Part shown: positions 1 to 5,229 of the stretch, one piece after another | Layout of the letters: every line of letters begins with the position of its first letter | Numbering within the stretch: position 1 is the stretch's first letter | DNA from: Candidatus Binatota bacterium | Lineage (GTDB): Bacteria; Desulfobacterota; Binatia; Bin18 | NCBI GenBank assembly: GCA_011523315.1 | Contig: WTHE01000251.1 | Coordinates: 1-5,229, forward strand | Reading direction: 5' to 3' | Length of the DNA stretch: 5,229 nt | Program-made: the position numbers and the translations under genes | Notes under the pieces: model-generated | What the model saw: only the letters and a program-made list of their open reading frames with translations | Databases searched by the model: none | Told to the model about the DNA's origin: nothing

Positions 1-885
1 TTCCGAAACCGGCTTGCCGAAGGCGACCCGCGACTTGGCCCGTTTGCACATTTTCTCCAGATCGCGTTCGGCCTGCCCGATGAGCCGCATGCAGTGGTGG
101 ATACGCCCCGGCCCCAGCCGGCCCTGGGCGATTTCAAAGCCCCGGCCCTCGCCCAGAATCATGTTCGAGGCCGGCACCCGGACATCCTTGAACTCGACCT
201 CGGCGTGGCCGTGGGGCGCGTCGTCATAGCCGAACACCGACAGCATGCGAATGATGTTGATGCCCGGCGTGTCGCGCGGCACCAGGATCTGCGACTGCTG
301 CAAGTAACGGCTCGGGTTGTCGGGGTCGGTCTTGCCCATGAAGATGATGATCTGACAGCGTGGGTCGCCCATGCCCGACGACCACCATTTGCGGCCGTTG
401 ATGACATACTCGTCCCCGTCGCGCACGATGCTTGACTCGATATTGGTCGCGTCGGACGAGGCGACCGCCGGCTCGGTCATGGCAAAGCACGACCGGATTT
501 CACCGTTCAGCAGGGGCTGCAACCAGCGGTCCTGCTGCTCCTGGGTGCCGTAGCGTGACAGGACTTCCATGTTACCGGTATCCGGGGCCGAGCAGTTGAA
601 CACCTCGGACCCCCAGTGCACCCGGCCCATGATCTCGGCCAGCGGCGCGTATTCCAGGTTGGTCAGGCCATAGCCGTAATCGCTCTCGGGCAGGAACAGG
701 TTCCACAGATTCTGAGCCTTGGCCTGCCGCTTGAGTTCTTCGAGAATGGGCGGAATCTGCCACCGGTCGCCCTGGCTGTCGAGCTGCTCGTAATACGTTT
801 TTTCGTTGGGGTAGACGTAAGCGTCCATGAAGCCTTGGACTTTTTGACGCAACTCGGTGACCTTGGGTGAATATTCAAAATCCAT
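1..885 (-). CDS. Acyl-CoA dehydrogenase, ACAD10/ACAD11-like (3' end beyond window)
   Basis: A flavoenzyme expected to introduce a 2,3-double bond into an acyl-CoA in the cytoplasm, passing electrons to electron-transfer flavoprotein. The frame stays open from the ATG at 885 to the left edge, giving 295 residues; the family usually has about 400, so roughly 100 C-terminal residues, including the usual catalytic glutamate region, are missing. Visible landmarks: the N-terminal helical domain (about 1-130) with FNCSAPDTGNMEVL at 96-109; the flavin/substrate segment CFAMTEPAVASSDATNIE at 133-150; RKWWSSGMGDP at 165-175; and LGEGRGFEIAQGRLGPGRIHH at 244-264 (shown split: LGEGRGFEIA, QGRLGPGRIHH). 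From memory these match the dehydrogenase half of human ACAD11 closely, more than short- or medium-chain enzymes. The start is fixed by a GGAAGGAG ribosome site 7 bases upstream. The transporter gene upstream on the same strand may supply its substrate. Substrate chain length cannot be read from the sequence. Confidence 0.93.
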   Translation of the reverse strand, partial: MDFEYSPKVTELRQKVQGFMDAYVYPNEKTYYEQLDSQGDRWQIPPILEELKRQAKAQNLWNLFLPESDYGYGLTNLEYAPLAEIMGRVHWGSEVFNCSAPDTGNMEVLSRYGTQEQQDRWLQPLLNGEIRSCFAMTEPAVASSDATNIESSIVRDGDEYVINGRKWWSSGMGDPRCQIIIFMGKTDPDNPSRYLQQSQILVPRDTPGINIIRMLSVFGYDDAPHGHAEVEFKDVRVPASNMILGEGRGFEIAQGRLGPGRIHHCMRLIGQAERDLEKMCKRAKSRVAFGKPVSE

Positions 886-892
886 GCTGGGG

Positions 893-900
893 CTCCTTCC
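893..900 (-). promoter_or_regulatory. Ribosome-binding site of the acyl-CoA dehydrogenase gene
   Basis: On the minus strand the sequence reads GGAAGGAG, followed by 7 bases and then the ATG at 885. It is a strong Shine-Dalgarno match at good spacing and decides the start of the dehydrogenase. Confidence 0.85.
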
Positions 901-924
901 GTGGCCGGCGTGTCAGCGCTCGCC

Positions 925-953
925 AGCTTAGGAAATAGCCGGGTTGAAGTCAA
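925..953 (-). promoter_or_regulatory. Candidate sigma70-like promoter for the acyl-CoA dehydrogenase gene
   Basis: On the minus strand TTGACT (948-953, five of six bases of the -35 consensus) is followed by exactly 17 bases and TAAGCT (925-930, three of six bases of the -10 consensus). The stretch is locally AT-rich in an otherwise GC-rich sequence and lies in the 81-base gap between the transporter stop and the dehydrogenase start. Transcription would begin near 917, leaving a leader of about 30 bases carrying the GGAAGGAG site. The -10 match is weak, so this is a prediction. If correct, the dehydrogenase can be transcribed independently of the transporter gene. Confidence 0.4.
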
Positions 954-966
954 ATGTCGGTGCCTG

Positions 967-2262
967 TCAGCCTTGGGCCTCGGCCTGCTGTCCTTCTCCC
1001 TCCGGGACGGCGGAGCCGGCAAACGCAATCGGCCGAATCGGCACGACGAGCAGGATGGCCGTGCACACGCAGCCGACCCCGGTGGCGACAAAAAACGGCA
1101 GAGTCCAGGTGCCTCCGCCGGCCAGCATGAAGCCGGCGGTCATCGGACCGAAGATGCCGGCGAAACTGCCCAGGCAGTTGATCATGCCGAAGATGGCCCC
1201 GGCAAAGTGGGGGTTGAACTCAATCGACACGGTCGTATAGCCGGCCACCGCACTGGCAAAAAAGAAGTAAAAGACGATCAGAAACAATACGCACAGCGTG
1301 GTCGAGGGCACCACGGCCGCGCCGAGCAGAAAGGGCAGGGACACGCCGACCCCGAAGCCGGCCAGCCGGGCTCGGGCAAACTGGGCGCTCCAACCCGTGC
1401 GCAGCAGCCAGTCCGAGACCGCGCCGCCGGCCAGGATGCCCAGGAAGCCCGCCCCGTGCAGCAGGACACCCATGAGGCCCATCGTTGCCAGCGACATCTC
1501 GCGTCCCTCGACCAGATAGGTCGGAAACCAGAACAGGAACATCCAGCCAATGTAGGCATAGCCCATATAGCTGAGGCACACGGTGAACAGCGGCCAGCTG
1601 CGAAACAGGGTGCGGATGGGCAGCGGCTCGCTCGGCTTGGGCGGCAGGTTGGACTCGATATAGTCGCGTTCGGCCTGGCTGATGCGCGGGTGTTCTTGCG
1701 GCGTATCGGTCGCGTACCACAGCCATATTGCGGCCCACACAAAGCCGAGCAGGGCGTTGAAATAAAACACGCTCGGCCAGCTGAACTGGACCACGATCCA
1801 GGTCGTCAGCGGGTAGGCGATCATCTGGCCGACGGTGATGCCCGAGATGCTGATCGTCTGCGCCCGGCCAAACTCGGTACGCGGAATCCAGCGCGAGTTG
1901 AGCGAGGTCAGGGCCGGAAAGGTCAGGGACTCAAACGCCCCGACCAGGAAGCGCATGCCGAGGAACAGCACGAACCCCAGCTGACCCAGCGGGGTCAGGG
2001 CGGTAAACAGCGAAAAGCCGCAAAACGCCACGGCCAGCACCTTGCGGGCGCTCCAGCGATCAGCCACCAGACCGCCGGGAATCTGGAACAGCGCATAGCC
2101 GACCAGAAAGGCGGAGAAGACCAGCCCGAAGCGGTCTTTATCCCAGTTGGTGGCGGCCATGATGACCGGTGCGGCGACCGAGATATTGACCCGGTCGATG
2201 TAATTGACGACCGAGCTGCAGAACAGCAGGCCAATCATGTTGTAGCGAACCGGTCGTGCCAT
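967..2262 (-). CDS. MFS transporter, anion:cation symporter (ACS)-like
   Basis: A 431-residue inner-membrane protein of the major facilitator superfamily, probably a proton- or cation-coupled importer of an organic anion such as a sugar acid, aromatic or other carboxylate. Helix 1 carries NYIDRVNISVAAP (20-32), the hallmark of the ACS branch, whose known members include hexuronate, glucarate and phthalate-type transporters. Loop 2-3 has the MFS motif A variant GGLVADRWSARKV (63-75). Helix 4 region RFLVGAFESLTFPA (104-117) and the segment SWPSVFYFNALLGFVWAAIW (161-180), followed by the ACS-like DTPQEHPRISQAERDYIE (186-203), lead into the central cytoplasmic loop (about 186-220). Six further hydrophobic segments follow to about residue 408, then a polar tail ending EGEGQQAEAQG. 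Length is normal for the family. The start at 2262 is set by a strong AAGGAG site and by the family's short N-terminus; the frame stays open upstream to 2406 but that extension is polar and unlike the family. The substrate is unknown; proximity to an acyl-CoA dehydrogenase suggests a carboxylate. Confidence 0.9.
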   Translation of the reverse strand: MARPVRYNMIGLLFCSSVVNYIDRVNISVAAPVIMAATNWDKDRFGLVFSAFLVGYALFQIPGGLVADRWSARKVLAVAFCGFSLFTALTPLGQLGFVLFLGMRFLVGAFESLTFPALTSLNSRWIPRTEFGRAQTISISGITVGQMIAYPLTTWIVVQFSWPSVFYFNALLGFVWAAIWLWYATDTPQEHPRISQAERDYIESNLPPKPSEPLPIRTLFRSWPLFTVCLSYMGYAYIGWMFLFWFPTYLVEGREMSLATMGLMGVLLHGAGFLGILAGGAVSDWLLRTGWSAQFARARLAGFGVGVSLPFLLGAAVVPSTTLCVLFLIVFYFFFASAVAGYTTVSIEFNPHFAGAIFGMINCLGSFAGIFGPMTAGFMLAGGGTWTLPFFVATGVGCVCTAILLVVPIRPIAFAGSAVPEGEGQQAEAQG

Positions 2263-2270
2263 AGTGTCCC

Positions 2271-2276
2271 CTCCTT
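2271..2276 (-). promoter_or_regulatory. Ribosome-binding site of the MFS transporter gene
   Basis: The minus strand reads GGTAAAGGAGGGGACACT immediately before the ATG at 2262, placing AAGGAG 8 bases upstream. This near-perfect Shine-Dalgarno site selects 2262 over the upstream in-frame ATG at 2406. Confidence 0.85.
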
Positions 2277-2294
2277 TACCTCCGACCGCGGACA

Positions 2295-2369
2295 GCGGGG
2301 ACTCTACTATGGCTCGGGAAGAGGGGGCAAGGCTGGATGCGGCGCCATTCACCAGCCGAAAGTCCCCGC
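2295..2369. repeat. Inverted repeat GCGGGGACT / AGTCCCCGC with 57-base spacer
   Basis: GCGGGGACT at 2295-2303 is the exact reverse complement of AGTCCCCGC at 2361-2369. The match stops at both ends. The spacer of 57 bases is too long for an intrinsic terminator; paired half-sites for a regulator or a long-loop structure are possible, but in GC-rich DNA a 9-base match can also arise by chance. Confidence 0.3.
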
Positions 2370-2429
2370 GCTCGGGCGCTCGCCCATTCCTGCCTTTCTT
2401 CGTCACCAGAAATCGGCCATAGTCCGCGC

Positions 2430-3650
2430 ATGAAACGCTACGGTCCGGGTTTTCTGGTCGTGGCCGCCTTTATCGGGCCGGGCACGGTGACAACGGCCAG
2501 CCTGGCCGGAGCCCGCTTTGGCTATGACCTGGTGTGGGCGCTTGTTTTTTCGGTCCTGGCCACGATTGTCCTCCAGGAGATGGCTGCCCGGCTCGGCCTT
2601 GTCAGCCGTCGGGGTCTGGGCCAAGCCCTGCGGACGGTCTTTGCCGACTCGCGTCTGCGGTTGCCCGTGTGCGCTCTGGTCGTGGTTGGTATCGGTGGCG
2701 GCAATGCGGCGTTTGAAACCGGCAATATCACCGGCGCGGCCGCCGGTCTGGCCCTGCTGAGTGGCGGTCCCGCCCAGCTGTGGGCGCTGGGCATCGGGCT
2801 GCTTGTTGTCTGCCTGCTGGCCCTGGGAACCTACCGGGCGATCGAGCGCTGCCTGCTCGTCCTGGTGCTGGGCATGAGCCTGGTGTTTGTCCTGACCGCC
2901 CTGCCGGCCCGTCCGTCTGCGGCCGAACTGATCCGGGGTGCGGCGTGGCCGAGTCTGCCCGCCGACTCCGCGCTGCTCGTTGTGGCCCTGATTGGCACCA
3001 CGGTCGTGCCCTATAACCTGTTCCTGCACGCCGACGCGGTACGGGAACGCTGGACAAACGGACTGCCCCAGCCAACAGCGCTGAGCATCGCCAGGCGTGA
3101 TACCTGGCTGTCGGTGTCAATCGGAGGCGTGATGACTCTGGCGGTTGTCTCGACGGCCGCCAGCGCGTTTTTCGTTCGCGGCATTCCACTGGACAATGTC
3201 GGGGCCATGGCCGACCAGCTGACGCCGCTGCTCGGCTCGGCCGCCCGGTCTTTTTTTGCCGCCGGCCTGTTGTGTGCCGGCATCACCAGCGCCATCACGG
3301 CTCCTCTGGCCGCCGCCTACGCCACGGCCGGCGTCCTGGGCTGGCAGCGCGATCTGCGCAGCTGGCGGCTGCGGGCGGTGGGGGGGGTGATCGTGCTGAT
3401 TGGCACGGGGCTTGCCGTGGTCGGTCAGAGTCCGGTGGCGGCGATTATTGTCGCCCAGGCGATCAATGGCGTGCTGCTGCCGGTTGTCGCCGTCTTCCTG
3501 TTGATCGTGATGAACCGCCGAGAACTCCTGGGCCAGCACACCAACGGCCGGCTGGCCAACCTCTCAGGCACGCTGGTCGTGGTGGTGGTGTCGGCCCTGG
3601 GACTGTTTCAGCTGTGGACTGCGGCGGGACGCCTGTTGTCGGGTGGCTGA
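2430..3650 (+). CDS. NRAMP-fold transporter lacking the canonical DPGN and MPH motifs
   Basis: A 406-residue, very hydrophobic inner-membrane protein with about eleven helices, in the SLC11/NRAMP superfamily, whose classical members (MntH) import Mn2+ or Fe2+ with protons. The fold is recognised from GPGFLVVAAF at 5-14, LVWALVFSVLATIVLQEMAA at 34-53, the helix 6 block TVVPYNLFLHADAV at 191-204, GITSAITAPLAAAYATAG at 284-301 and AINGVLLPVVAVFLLIVMNR at 344-363. The metal site is altered: helix 1 reads GPGT (16-19) instead of DPGN, and helix 6 reads VPYN (193-196) instead of MPHN, so the usual Asp, Asn and Met ligands are Gly, Thr and Val. Helix 3 carries NAAFETGNITGAA (92-104) instead of the usual acidic motif. 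I recall similar GPGT/VPYN proteins in other bacteria, annotated simply as NRAMP, so this looks like a divergent clade and not a decayed gene. The ATG at 2430 was chosen because it precedes the conserved GPGFLV; it lacks a clear ribosome site, and an in-frame ATG at 2337 would add 31 polar residues. Substrate is unknown. Confidence 0.88.
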   Translation: MKRYGPGFLVVAAFIGPGTVTTASLAGARFGYDLVWALVFSVLATIVLQEMAARLGLVSRRGLGQALRTVFADSRLRLPVCALVVVGIGGGNAAFETGNITGAAAGLALLSGGPAQLWALGIGLLVVCLLALGTYRAIERCLLVLVLGMSLVFVLTALPARPSAAELIRGAAWPSLPADSALLVVALIGTTVVPYNLFLHADAVRERWTNGLPQPTALSIARRDTWLSVSIGGVMTLAVVSTAASAFFVRGIPLDNVGAMADQLTPLLGSAARSFFAAGLLCAGITSAITAPLAAAYATAGVLGWQRDLRSWRLRAVGGVIVLIGTGLAVVGQSPVAAIIVAQAINGVLLPVVAVFLLIVMNRRELLGQHTNGRLANLSGTLVVVVVSALGLFQLWTAAGRLLSGG

Positions 3651-3683
3651 GCGGCCGGTCCCGTCCTCACCAGCGGGTCTCGG
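3651..3683. other. Short convergent gap, no clear terminator
   Basis: Only 33 bases separate the stop of the NRAMP-like gene from the stop of the hydrolase gene on the other strand. CCCG and CGGG can pair as a short stem, but there is no longer perfect hairpin and no T-run on either strand, so I cannot call an intrinsic terminator. Transcripts may overlap at their 3' ends or end by another mechanism. Confidence 0.5.
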
Positions 3684-4418
3684 CTACACCTCGAGCACCA
3701 GGCCGTCAGTCGCGCACTCCAGCCTGAGCTGGGGCAGACGTTCCAGGACCTCACGGCCAAGATGGCTGAGCAGCAGGCGTTTGCAGCCCAGGCGGGGGGC
3801 GTGTTCGGCCAGCTGCGGATAGCTGATGTGGTACGAGGTCCGGGTCTCAAAAAAGCAGCACTCGCAGATGAACAGATCCGTGCCCTGGGCGTGGCGGACC
3901 AGGTCTTCGTTCCAGCCACAGTCGCCGGAGTACAGCAGGGATTTGCCGTCAACCGTCAGCCGGTAGCCCAGGGAAATCTCGTCTACCTGATGCGGGACGC
4001 GAAAAGGCAACAATTCGACCCGACACACCCGAGCCGGCCGGCCCGGCGGGAGCTGATGAAATTCCAGGTCAAAGGACGGATTGCGGGCCGACAGCTCACC
4101 ATACATGACGCGGTGGAGGGCCAGGACGCGTTCCTGTATGCCCGGCGGCCCGGCGATGTGCAGCGGACGGCTGCGCGGCTGCTCATACAGGTATTCGAGG
4201 AACAGAAAGGGTAGGCCGCCGAAGTGGTCGCCGTGCATGTGACTGATGGCGACAAAGTCGATCCGTTCGGCCGGAATCCGCAGCGTTTTCAGCGCCAGCA
4301 GCGTGGTCGCGCCGCAGTCCAGCAGAAACGTGGCGCTGTCGGTCTCGACCAGATAGCCGCTCTGACGCTGACCGCCGCTGCTGAAGGCGTCGCCCGCGCC
4401 CAGAACCGTGACACGCAT
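3684..4418 (-). CDS. Metallo-beta-lactamase-fold hydrolase, RNase Z-like
   Basis: A 244-residue soluble, probably cytoplasmic, zinc-dependent hydrolase. The N-terminus MRVTVLGAGDAFSSGG has the first strand and loop of RNase Z-like members. The metal site is complete: SHMHGDHFGG at 59-68 gives the HxHxDH ligands (H60, H62, D64, H65), with H143 in VPH, D166 in YSGDCGW and H219 in LSHLG. ECCFF (186-190) followed by YHISYPQLAEHAPRLGCKRL (196-215) matches a widespread, mostly uncharacterised bacterial MBL family. True RNase Z (about 280-310 residues) carries an exosite arm for tRNA; nothing that long is apparent, so tRNA 3' processing is possible but unproven, and phosphodiester or ester hydrolysis of a small molecule is equally possible. 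No signal peptide is seen. The start at 4418 has a GAGG site 7 bases upstream; the frame remains open to 4457, but that start lies inside hisS and adds a non-conserved extension. It follows hisS by 10 bases and is likely co-transcribed. Confidence 0.88.
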   Translation of the reverse strand: MRVTVLGAGDAFSSGGQRQSGYLVETDSATFLLDCGATTLLALKTLRIPAERIDFVAISHMHGDHFGGLPFLFLEYLYEQPRSRPLHIAGPPGIQERVLALHRVMYGELSARNPSFDLEFHQLPPGRPARVCRVELLPFRVPHQVDEISLGYRLTVDGKSLLYSGDCGWNEDLVRHAQGTDLFICECCFFETRTSYHISYPQLAEHAPRLGCKRLLLSHLGREVLERLPQLRLECATDGLVLEV

Positions 4419-4425
4419 CGCTCTG

Positions 4426-4430
4426 CCTCT
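4426..4430 (-). promoter_or_regulatory. Ribosome-binding site overlapping the hisS stop codon
   Basis: The minus strand reads TAGAGGCAGAGCGATG: the TAG stop of hisS (4429-4431) shares bases with the AGAGG ribosome site (4426-4430) of the hydrolase gene, whose ATG begins at 4418. This arrangement favours translational coupling, since ribosomes ending hisS stop on the next gene's initiation site. Confidence 0.7.
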
Positions 4431-5229
4431 ACTTTCCGGTCTGCCCCAGGGCTGCAATCAGGCCCGCCTCGTCCAGGCTGTCCTGCTGTCCGGTGGCCAG
4501 ATTCTTGAGGCTGTAGGTCTGCCGCGCCACCTCGTCCGGGCCGATGATCAGGGCGTAGGGGATATCGAGATTGTCGGCGGTGGACAGCTGACGGCCGAGT
4601 TTGGCCTGTTCCGGATACAGCTCGACGGTGATCCCGGCCTGGCGCAGCCGGGCCGTCAGACCCGTCACCGCAGCCAGCGGCGTGGCGGGCAGCGGACACA
4701 CCATGACCTGCGCCCGCAGCTGGAGGTCGGGGAACATGCGGCCGTCTTCCATCAGCAGCAGAATCCGCTCCAGGCCCAGCGAGAAACCAACTGCCGGCAC
4801 CTGTTTACCGCTGAACATGCCGACCAGATTGTCGTAGCGACCGCCGCCGCCCAGCGAGCCGCTGAAATCCGGCGAAATGATCTCGAAAATCGGGCCGGTG
4901 TAATAGCTGAGACCCCGAGCCAGGGCCGGGCTGAGACGCAGCAGCGGACCGGCCGGGGTGTCGGCGCTGAGCGTCAGCAGCGTGTCCAGCTCGTCGAGCG
5001 CCTGCCGGGCTGCGGGCGAGACGAGGGCGGCGCGCAGCTCACGCAGGATGCGGGTGTTGTCGGCCTGCTCGGTGCCGGTCGTCAGCGCCAGCAGCCGCTC
5101 GGCCGCAGCCGCGCTGGTGCCGCGCTGGATCAATTCCTCACGCACCCCGGCGGGGCCGATTTTATCCAGCTTGTCCAGGGCAATCAGGGCCGAGCCTTCC
5201 AAGGCCGTGTCGATGTCGGCCCCCTCAAT
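4429..5229 (-). CDS. hisS: Histidyl-tRNA synthetase, C-terminal part (5' end beyond window)
   Basis: Class II aminoacyl-tRNA synthetase that joins histidine to tRNA-His in the cytoplasm. The last 266 residues are present, about 60% of a usual enzyme; class II motifs 1 and 2 lie outside the window. Counting from the edge, residues 1-100 form the helical insertion with ALIALDKLDKIGPAGVREEL (14-33). The histidine-binding motif follows: ARGLSYYTGPIFE (104-116), then GGGGRYDNLVGMF (127-139) and motif 3 GFSLGLERILLLM (148-160) with its catalytic arginine at 155. The rest (about 174-266) is the alpha/beta anticodon-binding domain. The frame is open to the edge, so the TTG at 5202 is an internal leucine, not a start. 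The insertion and SPALARGLSYYTG resemble, from memory, eukaryotic and related bacterial HisRS more than E. coli HisS. It is the upstream gene of a likely two-gene unit with the hydrolase. Its promoter is not in view. Confidence 0.96.
   Translation of the reverse strand: MEGADIDTALEGSALIALDKLDKIGPAGVREELIQRGTSAAAAERLLALTTGTEQADNTRILRELRAALVSPAARQALDELDTLLTLSADTPAGPLLRLSPALARGLSYYTGPIFEIISPDFSGSLGGGGRYDNLVGMFSGKQVPAVGFSLGLERILLLMEDGRMFPDLQLRAQVMVCPLPATPLAAVTGLTARLRQAGITVELYPEQAKLGRQLSTADNLDIPYALIIGPDEVARQTYSLKNLATGQQDSLDEAGLIAALGQTGK

Larger units (their letters stand above)
2263..2429. promoter_or_regulatory. Divergent intergenic control region between the MFS and NRAMP-like genes
   Basis: These 167 bases separate two divergently transcribed transporter genes and must contain both promoters unless transcripts enter from further away. 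No strong -35/-10 pair is visible on either strand. The best plus-strand -10 is TACTAT (2305-2310), with only a weak CCGACC 17 bases upstream (2282-2287); on the minus strand CATAGT (2307-2312) overlaps it without a good -35. The region holds a 9-base inverted repeat (2295-2303 with 2361-2369) and an 8-base word, GCCATAGT, present three times (2258-2265 plus, 2306-2313 minus, 2416-2423 plus). The first copy covers the MFS start codon and the last lies 6 bases before the NRAMP start. Both would suit regulator contacts, but this is inference. Confidence 0.45.

Noticed and set aside
94..435. Plus-strand open frame opposite the acyl-CoA dehydrogenase
   Set aside because: The minus strand encodes unmistakable conserved dehydrogenase blocks here; the plus-strand frame resembles nothing and lacks a ribosome site.
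2263..2406. Longer MFS start at 2406
   Set aside because: The extension is polar, unlike the short N-terminus of the family, and an excellent AAGGAG site sits before the ATG at 2262.
901..2433. 510-residue plus-strand open frame opposite the MFS gene
   Set aside because: It has no recognisable domain, is rich in Gln, His, Arg, Gly and Ala, and lies antisense to a clear 12-helix transporter; it is a product of high GC and codon bias.
2403..3029. 208-residue minus-strand open frame opposite the NRAMP-like gene
   Set aside because: Low-complexity, Gln/Gly/Arg-rich translation with no motif, covering the conserved NRAMP coding strand.
3651..3683. Bidirectional intrinsic terminator between the convergent genes
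   Set aside because: Only a four-base CCCG/CGGG stem and no T-run could be found.
4419..4457. Longer hydrolase start at 4457
   Set aside because: It would overlap the hisS end, has no conserved residues, and the MRVTVLGAGD start at 4418 has its own ribosome site.
5200..5202. TTG at 5202 as the start of hisS
   Set aside because: The frame continues open upstream to the window edge, and HisRS needs its N-terminal motifs 1 and 2; the TTG encodes an internal leucine.
1..5229. tRNA genes, CRISPR arrays, insertion sequences or riboswitches
   Set aside because: Gaps between genes are short (10 to 167 bases), with no cloverleaf, spaced direct repeats, transposase frame or recognisable leader structure.

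Overview
This is a GC-rich (visibly well above 60%) bacterial chromosomal window, packed with housekeeping and metabolic genes. The high GC, clear Shine-Dalgarno sites and gene families suggest an environmental, metabolically versatile bacterium. The sequence alone does not name a phylum. I see no mobile element, CRISPR array, RNA gene or phage signature. Because of the GC content, long open frames occur opposite real genes, and these were treated as shadows.

Layout from left to right. Positions 1-885 (minus) hold the N-terminal 295 residues of an acyl-CoA dehydrogenase of the ACAD10/ACAD11 type, running off the left edge. Positions 967-2262 (minus) encode a 12-helix major facilitator transporter of the anion:cation symporter type. 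It lies upstream of the dehydrogenase on the same strand, and the 81-base gap contains a plausible sigma70-like promoter for the dehydrogenase. A 167-base divergent control region (2263-2429) separates it from a plus-strand NRAMP-fold transporter (2430-3650) whose metal-binding signature motifs are replaced. That gene converges, across 33 bases, on a minus-strand pair: the C-terminal 266 residues of histidyl-tRNA synthetase (hisS, 4429-5229, running off the right edge), followed after 10 bases by an RNase Z-like metallo-beta-lactamase-fold hydrolase (3684-4418).

How the genes may work together: the organic-anion transporter and the acyl-CoA dehydrogenase could form a carboxylate uptake and catabolism unit. 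The hydrolase is very probably translated in coupling with hisS, because its ribosome-binding site overlaps the hisS stop codon. The NRAMP-like gene appears to be a single transcription unit. It is the most interesting item: it keeps the fold but lacks the DPGN and MPH residues that define classical Mn/Fe transport. Otherwise the region looks ordinary, and no new multi-gene system was found.
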